From JAKASV01 sp964595035 (GTDB lineage Bacteria > Babelota > Babeliae > Babelales > Vermiphilaceae): 13,284 bases of DNA. Positions 1-6,838 of this stretch are shown here, piece by piece. The stretch spans positions 1 to 13,284 of the forward strand of contig CAZQNW010000029.1 in the NCBI GenBank assembly GCA_964595035.1, read 5' to 3'. The notes under the pieces were generated by a model. It ran no database searches. It saw nothing but the letters and a program-made list of their open reading frames with translations, and was not told the origin of the DNA. Every line of letters starts with the position of its first letter. Within the stretch, counting starts at the first letter, position 1. Position numbers and translations under genes: made by a program.

Positions 1-1733
1 AAGCACAAGGATCATCTACTGTTGAAATATATGGAAAACATTTTAATACAAACCAATTAATCCAAGACCTGTACAAACATGGTGCTGATATAAACCGAGT
101 TTGCGATCGTACTGATGATGATGAGGAGACATATAGCGCAGATATAGGTAATTATTCCCCTAGTGATGATATATATATTCCTCGCCATTTAGAAAAAATA
201 GCTATTCCCTCAGATATATATGATACTCTTACTGTCGAACAAAAGTTAGATAGCGCTCAATGGCATATACTAAGATACGCTCTTCCTTTTAATCGTGATA
301 TTTTTGAACACCCAGAGAATAGTACAGAAGCCATGAATGCTTTCTATAATACCCTTATTGGCGCATGCGAAAAACTTAAAAACGAATACCCAGATGACGG
401 AATAGTAATCATAATTGATGGTAATGCCATTTTAACACAAGAAATAATTCAAAAACTATCAAAGTTTAATATTGTATCACTCCTGATGCCACATTCAGTT
501 AATTTTTTAGATGGTATAAAGCATATAGAACAATTGAAACATGTACGTGAACTTTTTATATGCATACCCCTAAATTCCCTTACAACCGATGATGTTAAGG
601 CTTTGTGCAACCTAAGACAATTACGGTCACTGACAATTCGTCATGACTACTTTCATAGCAATGATGTTTGCATCACAATACCACCAGAAATTAAAAATTT
701 AAAAAAACTACGCTTTCTGGATCTAAGAAATTTATGGATACAAACATTACCTCAAGAAATAGAACAACTGGAACAGTTGCGGCTTTTAGCACTTACTGAA
801 GCACATCCACTCAATACCTTAACAGAAGCACTCTCATCACTCAAAAATCTCTTAACTCTCAAAATTGGTTGGGCCAAAACAGATGAAAACATAGCTATAG
901 CAAAAAGCTTGGTGCACAGCTTGAAAAAGTTAAAAAATTTATACACATATTCATCTCGTGAAATAACTGATTTAGGTGATGAAATAAAACATCTTTCTAT
1001 AGGCTTATTAGGAATTCATAGTGGTTATGGTTCAGGTCCAAATGATATTCCTGATACTATATGCTTACTCCCTGCTCTTAAAACATTATGCGTATTTATT
1101 GATGATAACTATTGTTTATACACATTTTCTTTGTTGCAATATTGTACCTATAATCGCATCAAATTTTGGATTGATCACTGCAACATAGGAACGGGACCAG
1201 ACGACAGAGAATATAATGACCAATGGCTGGAAATATTGGGTTTAAGAGAGCGTTTAGTATCAGATAAAGCATTAGCTATAATACCTCCTGCGATACGAGA
1301 ATTTGCAAATTCCAGATACCAAAATGCTCTGGACACACTAACACAACCAAAAGAAAAACCACTGCACTTTAGGAACGAAATTTTGCCTTTATATTGGTAT
1401 AGGACCGAATTAAAAAGTATCTTAGATACAGCAGCAGAACAAAATACGCAAGCATTGGAACACATTACCCGTTTAAAGGACCTTTTGAGTGGCAATAAAG
1501 AAACACATACTCAGATACTTCTTAATGATTTGCATGATTTAAGTCAACCTGAACAAACCCATATAATGGCCAAAACACTGCTGGAATTACTAGATACAAC
1601 AACGATAAGCGAAGGGCAGCTTTGGATTGCACATCAAGGATGGCTACCATTCCTGGAACAATATATCAAAGACATTCAAGAAAAAGCGACCTTACTTGAT
1701 TTTGATAGACTTTTACTTCAATTAATGCCATAA
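1..1733 (+). CDS. Ankyrin-like / leucine-rich repeat protein, 3' part (start off the left edge)
   Basis: The frame is open from base 3 to the TAA at 1731-1733, giving 576 visible codons. The first ATG in frame (333) has no Shine-Dalgarno sequence upstream, and coding-like sequence continues unbroken before it, so it is internal and the true start is outside the window. Visible codons about 19-34 (LIQDLYKHGADINRV) read like the end of an ankyrin repeat. Codons about 200-290 hold leucine-rich repeats of the IPPEIKNLKKLRFLDLRNL type, with degenerate repeats to about codon 370. The C-terminal third is helical, Leu/Gln/Glu-rich and unrecognised. There is no membrane segment in the visible part. 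Ankyrin and LRR modules bind proteins; in host-associated bacteria such proteins are often effectors, but nothing here proves secretion. It is convergent with the next gene. Confidence 0.8.
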   Translation, partial: AQGSSTVEIYGKHFNTNQLIQDLYKHGADINRVCDRTDDDEETYSADIGNYSPSDDIYIPRHLEKIAIPSDIYDTLTVEQKLDSAQWHILRYALPFNRDIFEHPENSTEAMNAFYNTLIGACEKLKNEYPDDGIVIIIDGNAILTQEIIQKLSKFNIVSLLMPHSVNFLDGIKHIEQLKHVRELFICIPLNSLTTDDVKALCNLRQLRSLTIRHDYFHSNDVCITIPPEIKNLKKLRFLDLRNLWIQTLPQEIEQLEQLRLLALTEAHPLNTLTEALSSLKNLLTLKIGWAKTDENIAIAKSLVHSLKKLKNLYTYSSREITDLGDEIKHLSIGLLGIHSGYGSGPNDIPDTICLLPALKTLCVFIDDNYCLYTFSLLQYCTYNRIKFWIDHCNIGTGPDDREYNDQWLEILGLRERLVSDKALAIIPPAIREFANSRYQNALDTLTQPKEKPLHFRNEILPLYWYRTELKSILDTAAEQNTQALEHITRLKDLLSGNKETHTQILLNDLHDLSQPEQTHIMAKTLLELLDTTTISEGQLWIAHQGWLPFLEQYIKDIQEKATLLDFDRLLLQLMP

Positions 1734-1736
1734 CCA

Positions 1737-1769
1737 CAACAATAACCAAAGAATATATGGTTATTGTTG
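1737..1769. terminator. Perfect 12-bp stem-loop after the LRR gene
   Basis: CAACAATAACCA (1737-1748) and TGGTTATTGTTG (1758-1769) form a perfect 12-bp stem with a 9-nt loop, starting 4 bases after the LRR stop codon. No T-tract follows on either strand, so it is not a textbook intrinsic terminator. It could be a 3' end stabiliser or a factor-assisted terminator. Confidence 0.5.
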
Positions 1770-1779
1770 CATAAGCAGA

Positions 1780-1820
1780 AACTTATAGGACTATAGTTGA
1801 TCGCTATGGTTCTATAAGTT
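1780..1820. terminator. Second stem-loop, overlapping the stop codon of the convergent gene
   Basis: Arms at 1780-1796 (AACTTATAGGACTATAG) and 1804-1820 pair over 17 positions around a 7-nt loop; 15 are Watson-Crick and two are G-U in plus-strand RNA. The TAG stop of the minus-strand gene (1812-1814) lies inside the right arm. There is no T-tract. With the hairpin at 1737-1769 it fills most of the gap between the two convergent genes, so the pair probably ends both transcripts. Confidence 0.45.
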
Positions 1821-2309
1821 AATTGTATATGATATCGCTATAACTGGTATTCTATGAGCAATCTCTATAGCATGCATAATATAAACAGCCTGCTGAACCA
1901 TCGGATCGTTTAATAAAGCTTCATTAAGCTCTATCCACATAAAGTCAGTAAAAAAAACATCTAAAAAGAATTCTTCTATAGTATTTATAGATGCGTCTTC
2001 CTTGCAATATGTTCTTAAATCACCAAGTAGATCACATACATCCAAACTGATTGCCGGTTTTGTGATACACGTTAAACATGCAATATCATTAAAAAAATGC
2101 ATCGAACGTAAAAGTTTGTACATAAGAGCTCTTCCATCACATACGGTAGGAACATGAATACGATGGAATCCTTTTGTTAAAAAAATTTTTTGCAAATATA
2201 AGATATCATCAGGCATCAGATGTGATGAAAACTGCCGTATACCATTTTTATAATCTATACATGGCACATTACGCTGATTTTCAGCATATAAGCAGCAGAT
2301 ACGCTTCAT
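1812..2309 (-). CDS. Unrecognised 165-aa protein, RecA-like fold with degenerate P-loop (tentative)
   Basis: I do not recognise a family. ATG at 2307-2309 is preceded by AGGAGG (2318-2323) at 8 nt, so the start is well supported. There is no signal peptide or membrane segment, so it is probably cytoplasmic. The second half resembles the end of a RecA/DnaB-type ATPase core: a Walker B-like strand TDFMWIE (residues 121-127), an amphipathic helix, then the strand IPVIAIS (154-160), comparable to LLVVDYLQL and IPIIALSQL in the nearby DnaB. Where a Walker A motif would sit there is PTVCDGRALMYKLL (54-67), with no GKT/S, so ATP binding is unlikely. Eight cysteines in 165 residues is high. It lies downstream of the rplI-dnaB-ruvC operon but probably has its own promoter. 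The fold assignment is my inference. Confidence 0.75.
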   Translation of the reverse strand: MKRICCLYAENQRNVPCIDYKNGIRQFSSHLMPDDILYLQKIFLTKGFHRIHVPTVCDGRALMYKLLRSMHFFNDIACLTCITKPAISLDVCDLLGDLRTYCKEDASINTIEEFFLDVFFTDFMWIELNEALLNDPMVQQAVYIMHAIEIAHRIPVIAISYTINL

Positions 2310-2347
2310 AAGAATCCCCTCCTGTCCCCTTTTTTTTATCTCTATTC

Positions 2348-2377
2348 AACATACAAAAAACAAATAGAGGGAATCAA
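2348..2377 (-). promoter_or_regulatory. Candidate sigma70 promoter for the 165-aa gene
   Basis: On the minus strand TTGATT (2372-2377), an 18-nt spacer and TATGTT (2348-2353) lie about 40 bases before the start codon. A 7-bp inverted repeat (CTCTATT 2340-2346 / AATAGAG 2363-2369) spans the -10 region. The -10 match is weak. Confidence 0.3.
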
Positions 2378-2404
2378 GAAAATCTCAAAAATAAATTTAA
2401 GAAT

Positions 2405-2429
2405 AAAAAACGTCACACGGAAAGTGCAA
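2405..2429 (-). terminator. Candidate terminator of the rplI-dnaB-ruvC operon
   Basis: On the minus strand TTGCAC (2424-2429), loop 2419-2423 and GTGTGA (2413-2418) form a 6-bp stem with two G-U pairs. CG and then six T (2405-2410) follow. It lies about 135 bases after the ruvC stop and just before the candidate promoter of the next gene. The stem is weak, so this is tentative. The rest of 2310-2562 shows nothing else I can support. Confidence 0.35.
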
Positions 2430-2562
2430 GAAAATTATCAGGAAATTAATACGAAAATATAAACTGATTAAAGCTTCTCTCCTTAATTCCACCATAGCTC
2501 CTATATCAAGTTCTACTACATAACCATAATATCTGCAACTGTCTTGTTATTTTTTAATATTC

Positions 2563-3051
2563 TTACTTTAACATATGCGAATACTTTGTTTGCCATAGGC
2601 CGCACAACGTCACTGCAAGCGCATCGGTAACATCGTATTTTTGAGCTTTAATAGCATGAGCAAATAGTTGCATTACGACACGACATACCTGATCCTTACT
2701 CGCACCGCCAAAACCTGTTACCGTTTGCTTAACCTCTCGTGGGGCAAATTCATGCAACACAAGATGCTGCCTGTTCGCCAGCAAGTATAAAATCCCCCGC
2801 AAATAACCCAATTTTAAAAAATTTTGCGCGTTTTTTCCAAGAAAAGGAGTTTCTAAAGCAAGATCTGTGACATGATATGCCCGTATTTTATCATTAAAAA
2901 AATCATGAAATATTCCGGAACGCTCTACCAATGTTTTAGATGTTGACATTGATAAATAACCGTAATCAACTAAAACCACTGAGCGCTCTTCTTTACGCAA
3001 AATTCCGTAACCTGTGATATGCCAACCTGGATCTATTCCTAAAATAGTCAT
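2563..3051 (-). CDS. ruvC: Crossover junction endodeoxyribonuclease RuvC
   Basis: RuvC is the Holliday junction resolvase that cuts four-way junctions symmetrically during recombinational repair, working with the RuvAB branch-migration motor. The 162-residue length is normal for the family. The four acidic metal-binding residues are present: Asp7 in GIDPG, Glu67 in LALETPF, and Asp140 and Asp143 in YDVTDALAV. GKNAQNFLKLGYLRGIL and the basic FAPREVKQTVTGFGGASKDQV are also typical. The frame could begin one codon earlier at GTG (3052-3054), but GAGG of the ribosome site is 6 nt from the ATG at 3049-3051 and only 3 nt from the GTG, so I chose ATG. It is 25 nt downstream of dnaB in the same operon. 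ruvA and ruvB are not nearby. Confidence 0.96.
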   Translation of the reverse strand: MTILGIDPGWHITGYGILRKEERSVVLVDYGYLSMSTSKTLVERSGIFHDFFNDKIRAYHVTDLALETPFLGKNAQNFLKLGYLRGILYLLANRQHLVLHEFAPREVKQTVTGFGGASKDQVCRVVMQLFAHAIKAQKYDVTDALAVTLCGLWQTKYSHMLK

Positions 3052-3054
3052 CAC

Positions 3055-3061
3055 TCCCCTC
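3055..3061 (-). promoter_or_regulatory. ruvC ribosome binding site (decides the start)
   Basis: GAGGGGA on the minus strand, immediately before GTG-ATG. Spacing of 6 nt from GAGG favours the ATG at 3049-3051 over the preceding GTG. Confidence 0.6.
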
Positions 3062-3076
3062 TTCTATTTTTTAATA

Positions 3077-4462
3077 TCAAATTCCAAATCCGTCATCAAT
3101 ATCTTCGAACTTAGTCAACTCACGAATAAAGTTTAAAAAGACCGTCCCTGTAGGACCGTTACGTTGTTTACCAATAATAAGTTCTGCACTCGATGGATTT
3201 TCAGCTTCAGGATTATAGACAACATCGCGATACAAAAACATAATAACGTCAGCGTCCTGTTCGATCGCACCGGATTCACGCAAATCAGAAAGCATTGGTC
3301 TTTTATCCATACGACTATCAACTGCACGCGACAACTGTGACAACGCTATAATAGGAATATTAAGCTCTTTAGCCAATGCCTTTAATGAACGTGATATTTC
3401 AGAAACCTCTTGGTGCCTGTTTTCATGATGCGAGCTACTTTGAATAAGTTGTAAATAATCTACAACAAGTAAATCCAATTTTTGCTCAGCTTTTAACTTT
3501 CGCGCTTTTGCACGCAAATCCATTACGGATAATAAGGCTGTATCATCAATAAATAAATTAAGCTCAGCCAACTGTGTGGCAACATTAGTTAACTCTATCC
3601 ATTCTTCTGAGCTGATACTTGCATTGCGAATATTTTGATGAGGAATTCCAGATTCAGTGGATAATAATCGTAATGTTAATTGCTCCGCAGACATTTCAAG
3701 AGAAAATATTCCAACAGCCATTCCACTTGAAGCAGCGTTAACAGCTATATTTAAAGCAATAGCAGTTTTGCCCATGGATGGACGCGCGGCGAGAACAATT
3801 AGATCACTTTTCTGAAAACCTGAGGTCATCTGATCAAGTTTACGATAGCCGGAAGGAATTCCTGTAATACCTTTACCATGACCTTTGATATCTGACAAAT
3901 GTTTAAAAGTCTTTTTCAGCCAAATATCAAGTTGAACAAAACTTTGATCTGCGCGGGCATGAGCAATATTGAATATGGTTTTTTCGGCATGGTCTAAAAC
4001 ACCATCAATTCCCTTATCATCTTGCGTATAACATTTGGCAATAATATTCATCGCGGAATTAATAAGCTCACGCAACACAGCCTTTTCTTTGATAATACGA
4101 GCATGCTGCTCTATAAGCCCCGCTGCCGGAATATCTTCTTGTAATGACACTAAATAAGAAAGCCCTCCAACACTGTCTAGTTGCTCTTTCTTATTGAGCT
4201 CGTCCTGCAACGTAACAAGATCAATGCGCTGGGTACGTTGAGCTATGGCAAGCATAGCCTGATATATGATCTGATGCGCAATAATATAAAAATCCTCTGC
4301 GCATAAAAAATCAGATACCTGCGAAATACTTGCATCGTGTAATAAAATTGCCCCTAGTACGGCCCGCTCTGCATCAGTATTGCTTGGTGGAAGTTTACCA
4401 ATAATATCCTGCGTAGGCGAAGAAGTACGAGGATGGCGGAATGACCGCCGCTCATCCTGCAT
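3077..4462 (-). CDS. dnaB: Replicative DNA helicase DnaB
   Basis: DnaB is the hexameric 5'-3' helicase that unwinds DNA at the replication fork and recruits primase. In the 461-residue numbering the N-terminal helical domain covers about 22-110, with the typical PPSNTDAERAVLGAIL start, then a linker and a RecA-type motor from about 195. Visible motifs are Walker A ARPSMGKTA (226-234), the catalytic glutamate of FSLEMS (Glu256), Walker B LDLLVVD ending at Asp335, IPIIALSQLSR, the DNA-binding-loop region DLRESGAIEQDADVI and the arginine finger region KQRNGPTG (Arg434). The longest frame starts at GTG 4466-4468, only 1 nt from AGGA; the ATG at 4460-4462 has 7 nt spacing and is preferred. There is no intein, and the length is normal. 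It lies 38 nt after rplI, the common bacterial rplI-dnaB order. Confidence 0.97.
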   Translation of the reverse strand: MQDERRSFRHPRTSSPTQDIIGKLPPSNTDAERAVLGAILLHDASISQVSDFLCAEDFYIIAHQIIYQAMLAIAQRTQRIDLVTLQDELNKKEQLDSVGGLSYLVSLQEDIPAAGLIEQHARIIKEKAVLRELINSAMNIIAKCYTQDDKGIDGVLDHAEKTIFNIAHARADQSFVQLDIWLKKTFKHLSDIKGHGKGITGIPSGYRKLDQMTSGFQKSDLIVLAARPSMGKTAIALNIAVNAASSGMAVGIFSLEMSAEQLTLRLLSTESGIPHQNIRNASISSEEWIELTNVATQLAELNLFIDDTALLSVMDLRAKARKLKAEQKLDLLVVDYLQLIQSSSHHENRHQEVSEISRSLKALAKELNIPIIALSQLSRAVDSRMDKRPMLSDLRESGAIEQDADVIMFLYRDVVYNPEAENPSSAELIIGKQRNGPTGTVFLNFIRELTKFEDIDDGFGI

Positions 4463-4469
4463 ATTCACA

Positions 4470-4473
4470 TCCT
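4470..4473 (-). promoter_or_regulatory. dnaB ribosome binding site (decides the start)
   Basis: AGGA on the minus strand is 7 nt before ATG 4460-4462 but 1 nt before the alternative GTG 4466-4468, so translation most likely begins with MQDERRSF. Confidence 0.55.
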
Positions 4474-4500
4474 ATTATCAGATATAACTATTTATTCCAA

Positions 4501-4944
4501 TTATTCCGAAACAACAGTTACTTTTACTTTCGGTTGAAGACGCGAGGATAATTTAACGATAACTTCGTACACACCTTTGCTCTTGATTGATTTATTAAAG
4601 AGAATTTGATTTTTACCGACTGCAACGCCCTTTTCTGATAGTTTATCAACTATTTCGGCAGGGCTTACAGCTCCATATAGTTTTCCGTCGTCATGCATTT
4701 TTTTCTTGATAACCAACTCAAGAGCATTGATTTTTTCCGCCAGCATAGATGTTTGTGTTAAAAGGACTTCTTTACGATTTTCAATAGTACGCTCACGCTT
4801 TTTGAAAAAATCCGTATTAGAATCCGTAATAGGAATAGCAAGGCCACGTGGAATCAAATAATTATTTGCAAACCCTTCTTTAACTTTGATTATTTCTCCG
4901 GCTAAACCAATCTTTTCGATATCTTTCTTTAAGTACACTTTCAT
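4501..4944 (-). CDS. rplI: 50S ribosomal protein bL9
   Basis: bL9 is a large-subunit protein bound to 23S rRNA near the L1 stalk. The N-terminal RNA-binding domain is clear: KVYLKKDIEKIGLAGEIIKVKEGFANNYLIPRGLA (residues 2-36), with the Gly/Asn/Tyr-rich core of the family. A Lys/Glu-rich connecting helix covers about 45-78 and a C-terminal domain about 80-147, starting near KMHDDGKLYGAVSPAEIVDKL. The 147-residue length is normal. ATG at 4942-4944 has AGGA (4951-4954) at 6 nt. It is the first gene of the rplI-dnaB-ruvC operon. The usual upstream partners rpsF and rpsR are absent here; an unrelated exported-protein gene lies upstream instead. Confidence 0.97.
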   Translation of the reverse strand: MKVYLKKDIEKIGLAGEIIKVKEGFANNYLIPRGLAIPITDSNTDFFKKRERTIENRKEVLLTQTSMLAEKINALELVIKKKMHDDGKLYGAVSPAEIVDKLSEKGVAVGKNQILFNKSIKSKGVYEVIVKLSSRLQPKVKVTVVSE

Positions 4945-5002
4945 GATATATCCTTTCTGTCTTTAATTAGTCATTCCTTATGTTAAATCAAAGAACATAG
5001 AA

Positions 5003-5031
5003 AGTATAAACAAAAAAAGGACCTTTGCCTA
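5003..5031 (-). promoter_or_regulatory. Candidate sigma70 promoter of the rplI operon
   Basis: On the minus strand TAGGCA (5026-5031), a 17-nt spacer and TATACT (5003-5008) lie about 58 bases before rplI. The -10 is good and the -35 matches four of six positions. The gap 4945-5059 holds no convincing terminator for the upstream gene, so partial read-through is possible. Confidence 0.35.
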
Positions 5032-5059
5032 CGTTCAACAATAATACGTATATCATGAC

Positions 5060-5782
5060 TTATATGGATGGAGAATCTGATGCTTTATATACAGTTTGCT
5101 CACAATGACGTTGATCTTCTATAAGTTCGCGCTGAAGGTCAAGATGAGCCTGATGTAATATCGAGCATATACGTTGCGCAATCCTATCTACATCGCGATT
5201 AAATTTTTCAGGATTCCATAATGCAATAAGCCTTTTATAGCAATTAATCGCCATTTGTTGTGTTAAATGGCTCGGATCAACATTAAGTATGTGATGAGGC
5301 ATTACGGGCCTATTCATACAACGAGCCCTTACAACACCCGGAAACGCACTCCATGGATCCGACGGCAAGAATCTCTCGCGTTTGTTAGGCTTTTGACAAA
5401 AACGCGTTTTGAACGACCAACCATAACCCCAAGCACATGTTTCTATAATAATCTGAATATCACGACCAGCGCTACTCTGTTTTACCATTTCTAAAGGAAT
5501 TGTGTGTTTCGGAAATAGGGAACCCCATACTTGCCCATATGTCTCGATTTCGAGCGTAACAATTTCAGCAGCATCTCCCAAAATTTCACGAGAATGAGCG
5601 TTTATTATTGTATTGTATTCTCTATTTTGAGCCCTCCAATAAACAGAAGCAGGCCAACTCGTTTTATTAATAACAGTAAGACGCGGTGGTACAATAGCTT
5701 CTTCTGAAAATCCACATTCCTGTGAACTATTAAGTGTGATCCATACACAGACGACTAACGTTACAAGTATTTTTTTCACCAT
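5060..5782 (-). CDS. Exported protein with C-terminal J-domain-like segment lacking HPD
   Basis: A 240-residue protein with an N-terminal signal or anchor segment (KK then a hydrophobic run, residues 5-18). ATG at 5780-5782 has AAGGAG (5788-5793) at 5 nt. Residues 33-128 look like a beta-rich domain starting LTVINKTSWPASVYWRA and ending near CAWGYGWSFKTRF. Residues 162-217 follow the DnaJ J-domain pattern: HHILNVDP, then CYKRLIALWNPEKF, then a helix ending QAHLDLQREL. The invariant HPD that stimulates Hsp70 ATPase is NPE here (190-192), so normal DnaJ activity is not expected. Export also separates it from cytoplasmic DnaK. The J-like call is from pattern recognition and needs a profile search. 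It probably has its own promoter and has no obvious functional partner among its neighbours. Confidence 0.75.
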   Translation of the reverse strand: MVKKILVTLVVCVWITLNSSQECGFSEEAIVPPRLTVINKTSWPASVYWRAQNREYNTIINAHSREILGDAAEIVTLEIETYGQVWGSLFPKHTIPLEMVKQSSAGRDIQIIIETCAWGYGWSFKTRFCQKPNKRERFLPSDPWSAFPGVVRARCMNRPVMPHHILNVDPSHLTQQMAINCYKRLIALWNPEKFNRDVDRIAQRICSILHQAHLDLQRELIEDQRHCEQTVYKASDSPSI

Positions 5783-5825
5783 AACAGCTCCTTGTAATGA
5801 ATACGCTATTATGCTTCAATTCTTA

Positions 5826-5855
5826 GGTATACACTAAATGCACTTTAAATAACAA
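5826..5855 (-). promoter_or_regulatory. Candidate promoter of the J-like exported protein gene
   Basis: Minus-strand TTGTTA (5850-5855), an 18-nt spacer and TATACC (5826-5831), about 43 bases before the start codon and directly after the candidate terminator of the pseudopilin operon. Confidence 0.3.
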
Positions 5856-5857
5856 TT

Positions 5858-5894
5858 AAAAAACGCACTGTTTTTATATAGCTAACTAAACAGT
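5858..5894 (-). terminator. Candidate intrinsic terminator of the pseudopilin operon
   Basis: On the minus strand ACTGTTT (5888-5894) and AAACAGT (5867-5873) form a 7-bp stem with a 14-nt loop. GCG and six T (5858-5863) follow. The left arm begins in the last codons of the upstream gene and its TAG stop overlaps the stem-loop boundary. Confidence 0.45.
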
Positions 5895-6347
5895 CGTTTT
5901 CCATGAAGAAATATACAAATTACTTCGCATATTCTTAGCATCTTCCAGTTCTAATGTACACAACCCGGACATAAAAATTTTGCTCCCTGAAACAAGCTGT
6001 GCGTGTACATATAAAATACCATGCTTACTCATAACAGAGAGTAAGCCGGTATAGCGTCCACAAAGCTTAACCAATTGTTCCGTCGGCCATGGCTCAAAGC
6101 ACATTGACATGGTGCGTTCATCTTGCATACCCCATTGCAACAACAGTTCTTTATTTTCCCGGCATAGAATAGTTCCATACTTAAGTAAGCCTTCTGTTAA
6201 ACGCACACATTGGTGACTGTGATAGCGCGCACGAGCAAGCATTAACATAGAGGAACTTGCCTGATAACTGTTCATGGCAAGAAGCGTGAGCACACTCATA
6301 ACAATAAGCATAGCACATGTAACCCAACCATATTGATACATCTTCAT
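5886..6347 (-). CDS. PilX/GspK-position membrane-anchored pseudopilin-like protein
   Basis: A 153-residue protein with one N-terminal hydrophobic segment (residues 8-27, after MKMYQYG) and a Cys-containing extracytoplasmic remainder. It is third in a row behind two clear pseudopilins, the place of PilX or GspK in minor pilin operons. It lacks the FTLIE glutamate; GspK-type tip proteins typically lack Glu at +5, so this fits, but sequence similarity alone is weak. The frame could start upstream at 6392, overlapping the previous gene by 49 bases without a ribosome site. ATG at 6345-6347 forms an ATGA overlap with the upstream TGA and has GGGA at 8 nt, so I chose it and infer translational coupling. 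It may help initiate the pilus or pseudopilus. A plain single-pass membrane protein is the alternative. Confidence 0.7.
   Translation of the reverse strand: MKMYQYGWVTCAMLIVMSVLTLLAMNSYQASSSMLMLARARYHSHQCVRLTEGLLKYGTILCRENKELLLQWGMQDERTMSMCFEPWPTEQLVKLCGRYTGLLSVMSKHGILYVHAQLVSGSKIFMSGLCTLELEDAKNMRSNLYISSWKTTV
6344..6347 (-). promoter_or_regulatory. ATGA stop-start overlap (translational coupling)
   Basis: The TGA of the PilW/GspJ-like gene (6344-6346) and the ATG of the downstream gene (6345-6347) share two bases, giving ATGA on the minus strand. This supports the shorter start of the downstream gene. Confidence 0.6.
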
Positions 6348-6838
6348 CTGACGTGTCCCGATTTTACTAAAAATTTTCTTGTAATTGTCCATGGATTCGA
6401 TGATTTAGTATATAGCGTCATATCTACAGCCGTAACATATCCGGCTTGGCTATGAACATGAAACGATCCTTTAACTCGTGGTATAAGTAGTGAGTTACAA
6501 GACATTTTATACCTACCGGAACGCTCTTTCGAACGCGAAATACGCATTAAATCTCCATGCTTAAATTCAAAGCCAAGACTTTGATCTTGCGCTACCCATG
6601 CAATAGAAGATGGTTCATTGATTACCCAACGACAAAGATCACTTGGAGCTTGAGCACATGCGCGAGCAAGACTATCAAGACTTGCATATACCCCGGTTTG
6701 CATTATGGCAATATTCTGTTGCATTGTAATGCTACGCTGAGCAATACTCGTAAAATGCATTACAGTTACTACTAAACAACTGGTAACTGCAATGTAGACA
6801 AGCAATTCAATAAGTGTGAAACCTCGACAATTACTCAC
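6344..6838 (-). CDS. Type IV pilus / type II secretion minor pseudopilin (PilW/GspJ-like)
   Basis: A 164-residue prepilin. MSNCRG is a short basic leader followed by FTLIELLVYIAVTSCLVVTV, with the cleavage Gly at 6 and the conserved Glu at +5 (residue 11). The prepilin peptidase PilD/GspO would cut after Gly6 and methylate Phe7. After the hydrophobic stalk comes a domain of about 130 residues without a recognisable family signature. The start is GTG (6836-6838), with AGGA (6846-6849) at 7 nt, and it overlaps the upstream gene by 8 bases. Position two of three after a GspI/PilV-like gene suggests PilW/GspJ; the exact name is not provable from sequence alone. The assembly ATPase, platform and secretin genes are not in the window. 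Confidence 0.85.
   Translation of the reverse strand: MSNCRGFTLIELLVYIAVTSCLVVTVMHFTSIAQRSITMQQNIAIMQTGVYASLDSLARACAQAPSDLCRWVINEPSSIAWVAQDQSLGFEFKHGDLMRISRSKERSGRYKMSCNSLLIPRVKGSFHVHSQAGYVTAVDMTLYTKSSNPWTITRKFLVKSGHVR

Noticed and set aside
333..335. ATG as the start of the LRR protein
   Set aside because: No ribosome site precedes it and the frame stays open to the left edge with coding-like sequence.
2397..2495. A 32-codon minus-strand open frame with a hydrophobic stretch and AGGAG nearby
   Set aside because: AGGAG is only 2 nt from the ATG, the frame runs through the candidate terminator, and the composition is plain AT-rich sequence.
5010..5030. AAAGG-T-CCTTT followed by T-run as a terminator of the J-like protein gene
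   Set aside because: The stem would need a one-base loop, which cannot form; only the T-run is terminator-like.
6348..6392. Upstream start (ATG 6390-6392) for the PilX/GspK-position gene
   Set aside because: It would overlap the previous gene by 49 bases and has no ribosome site; the ATGA junction is a better start.
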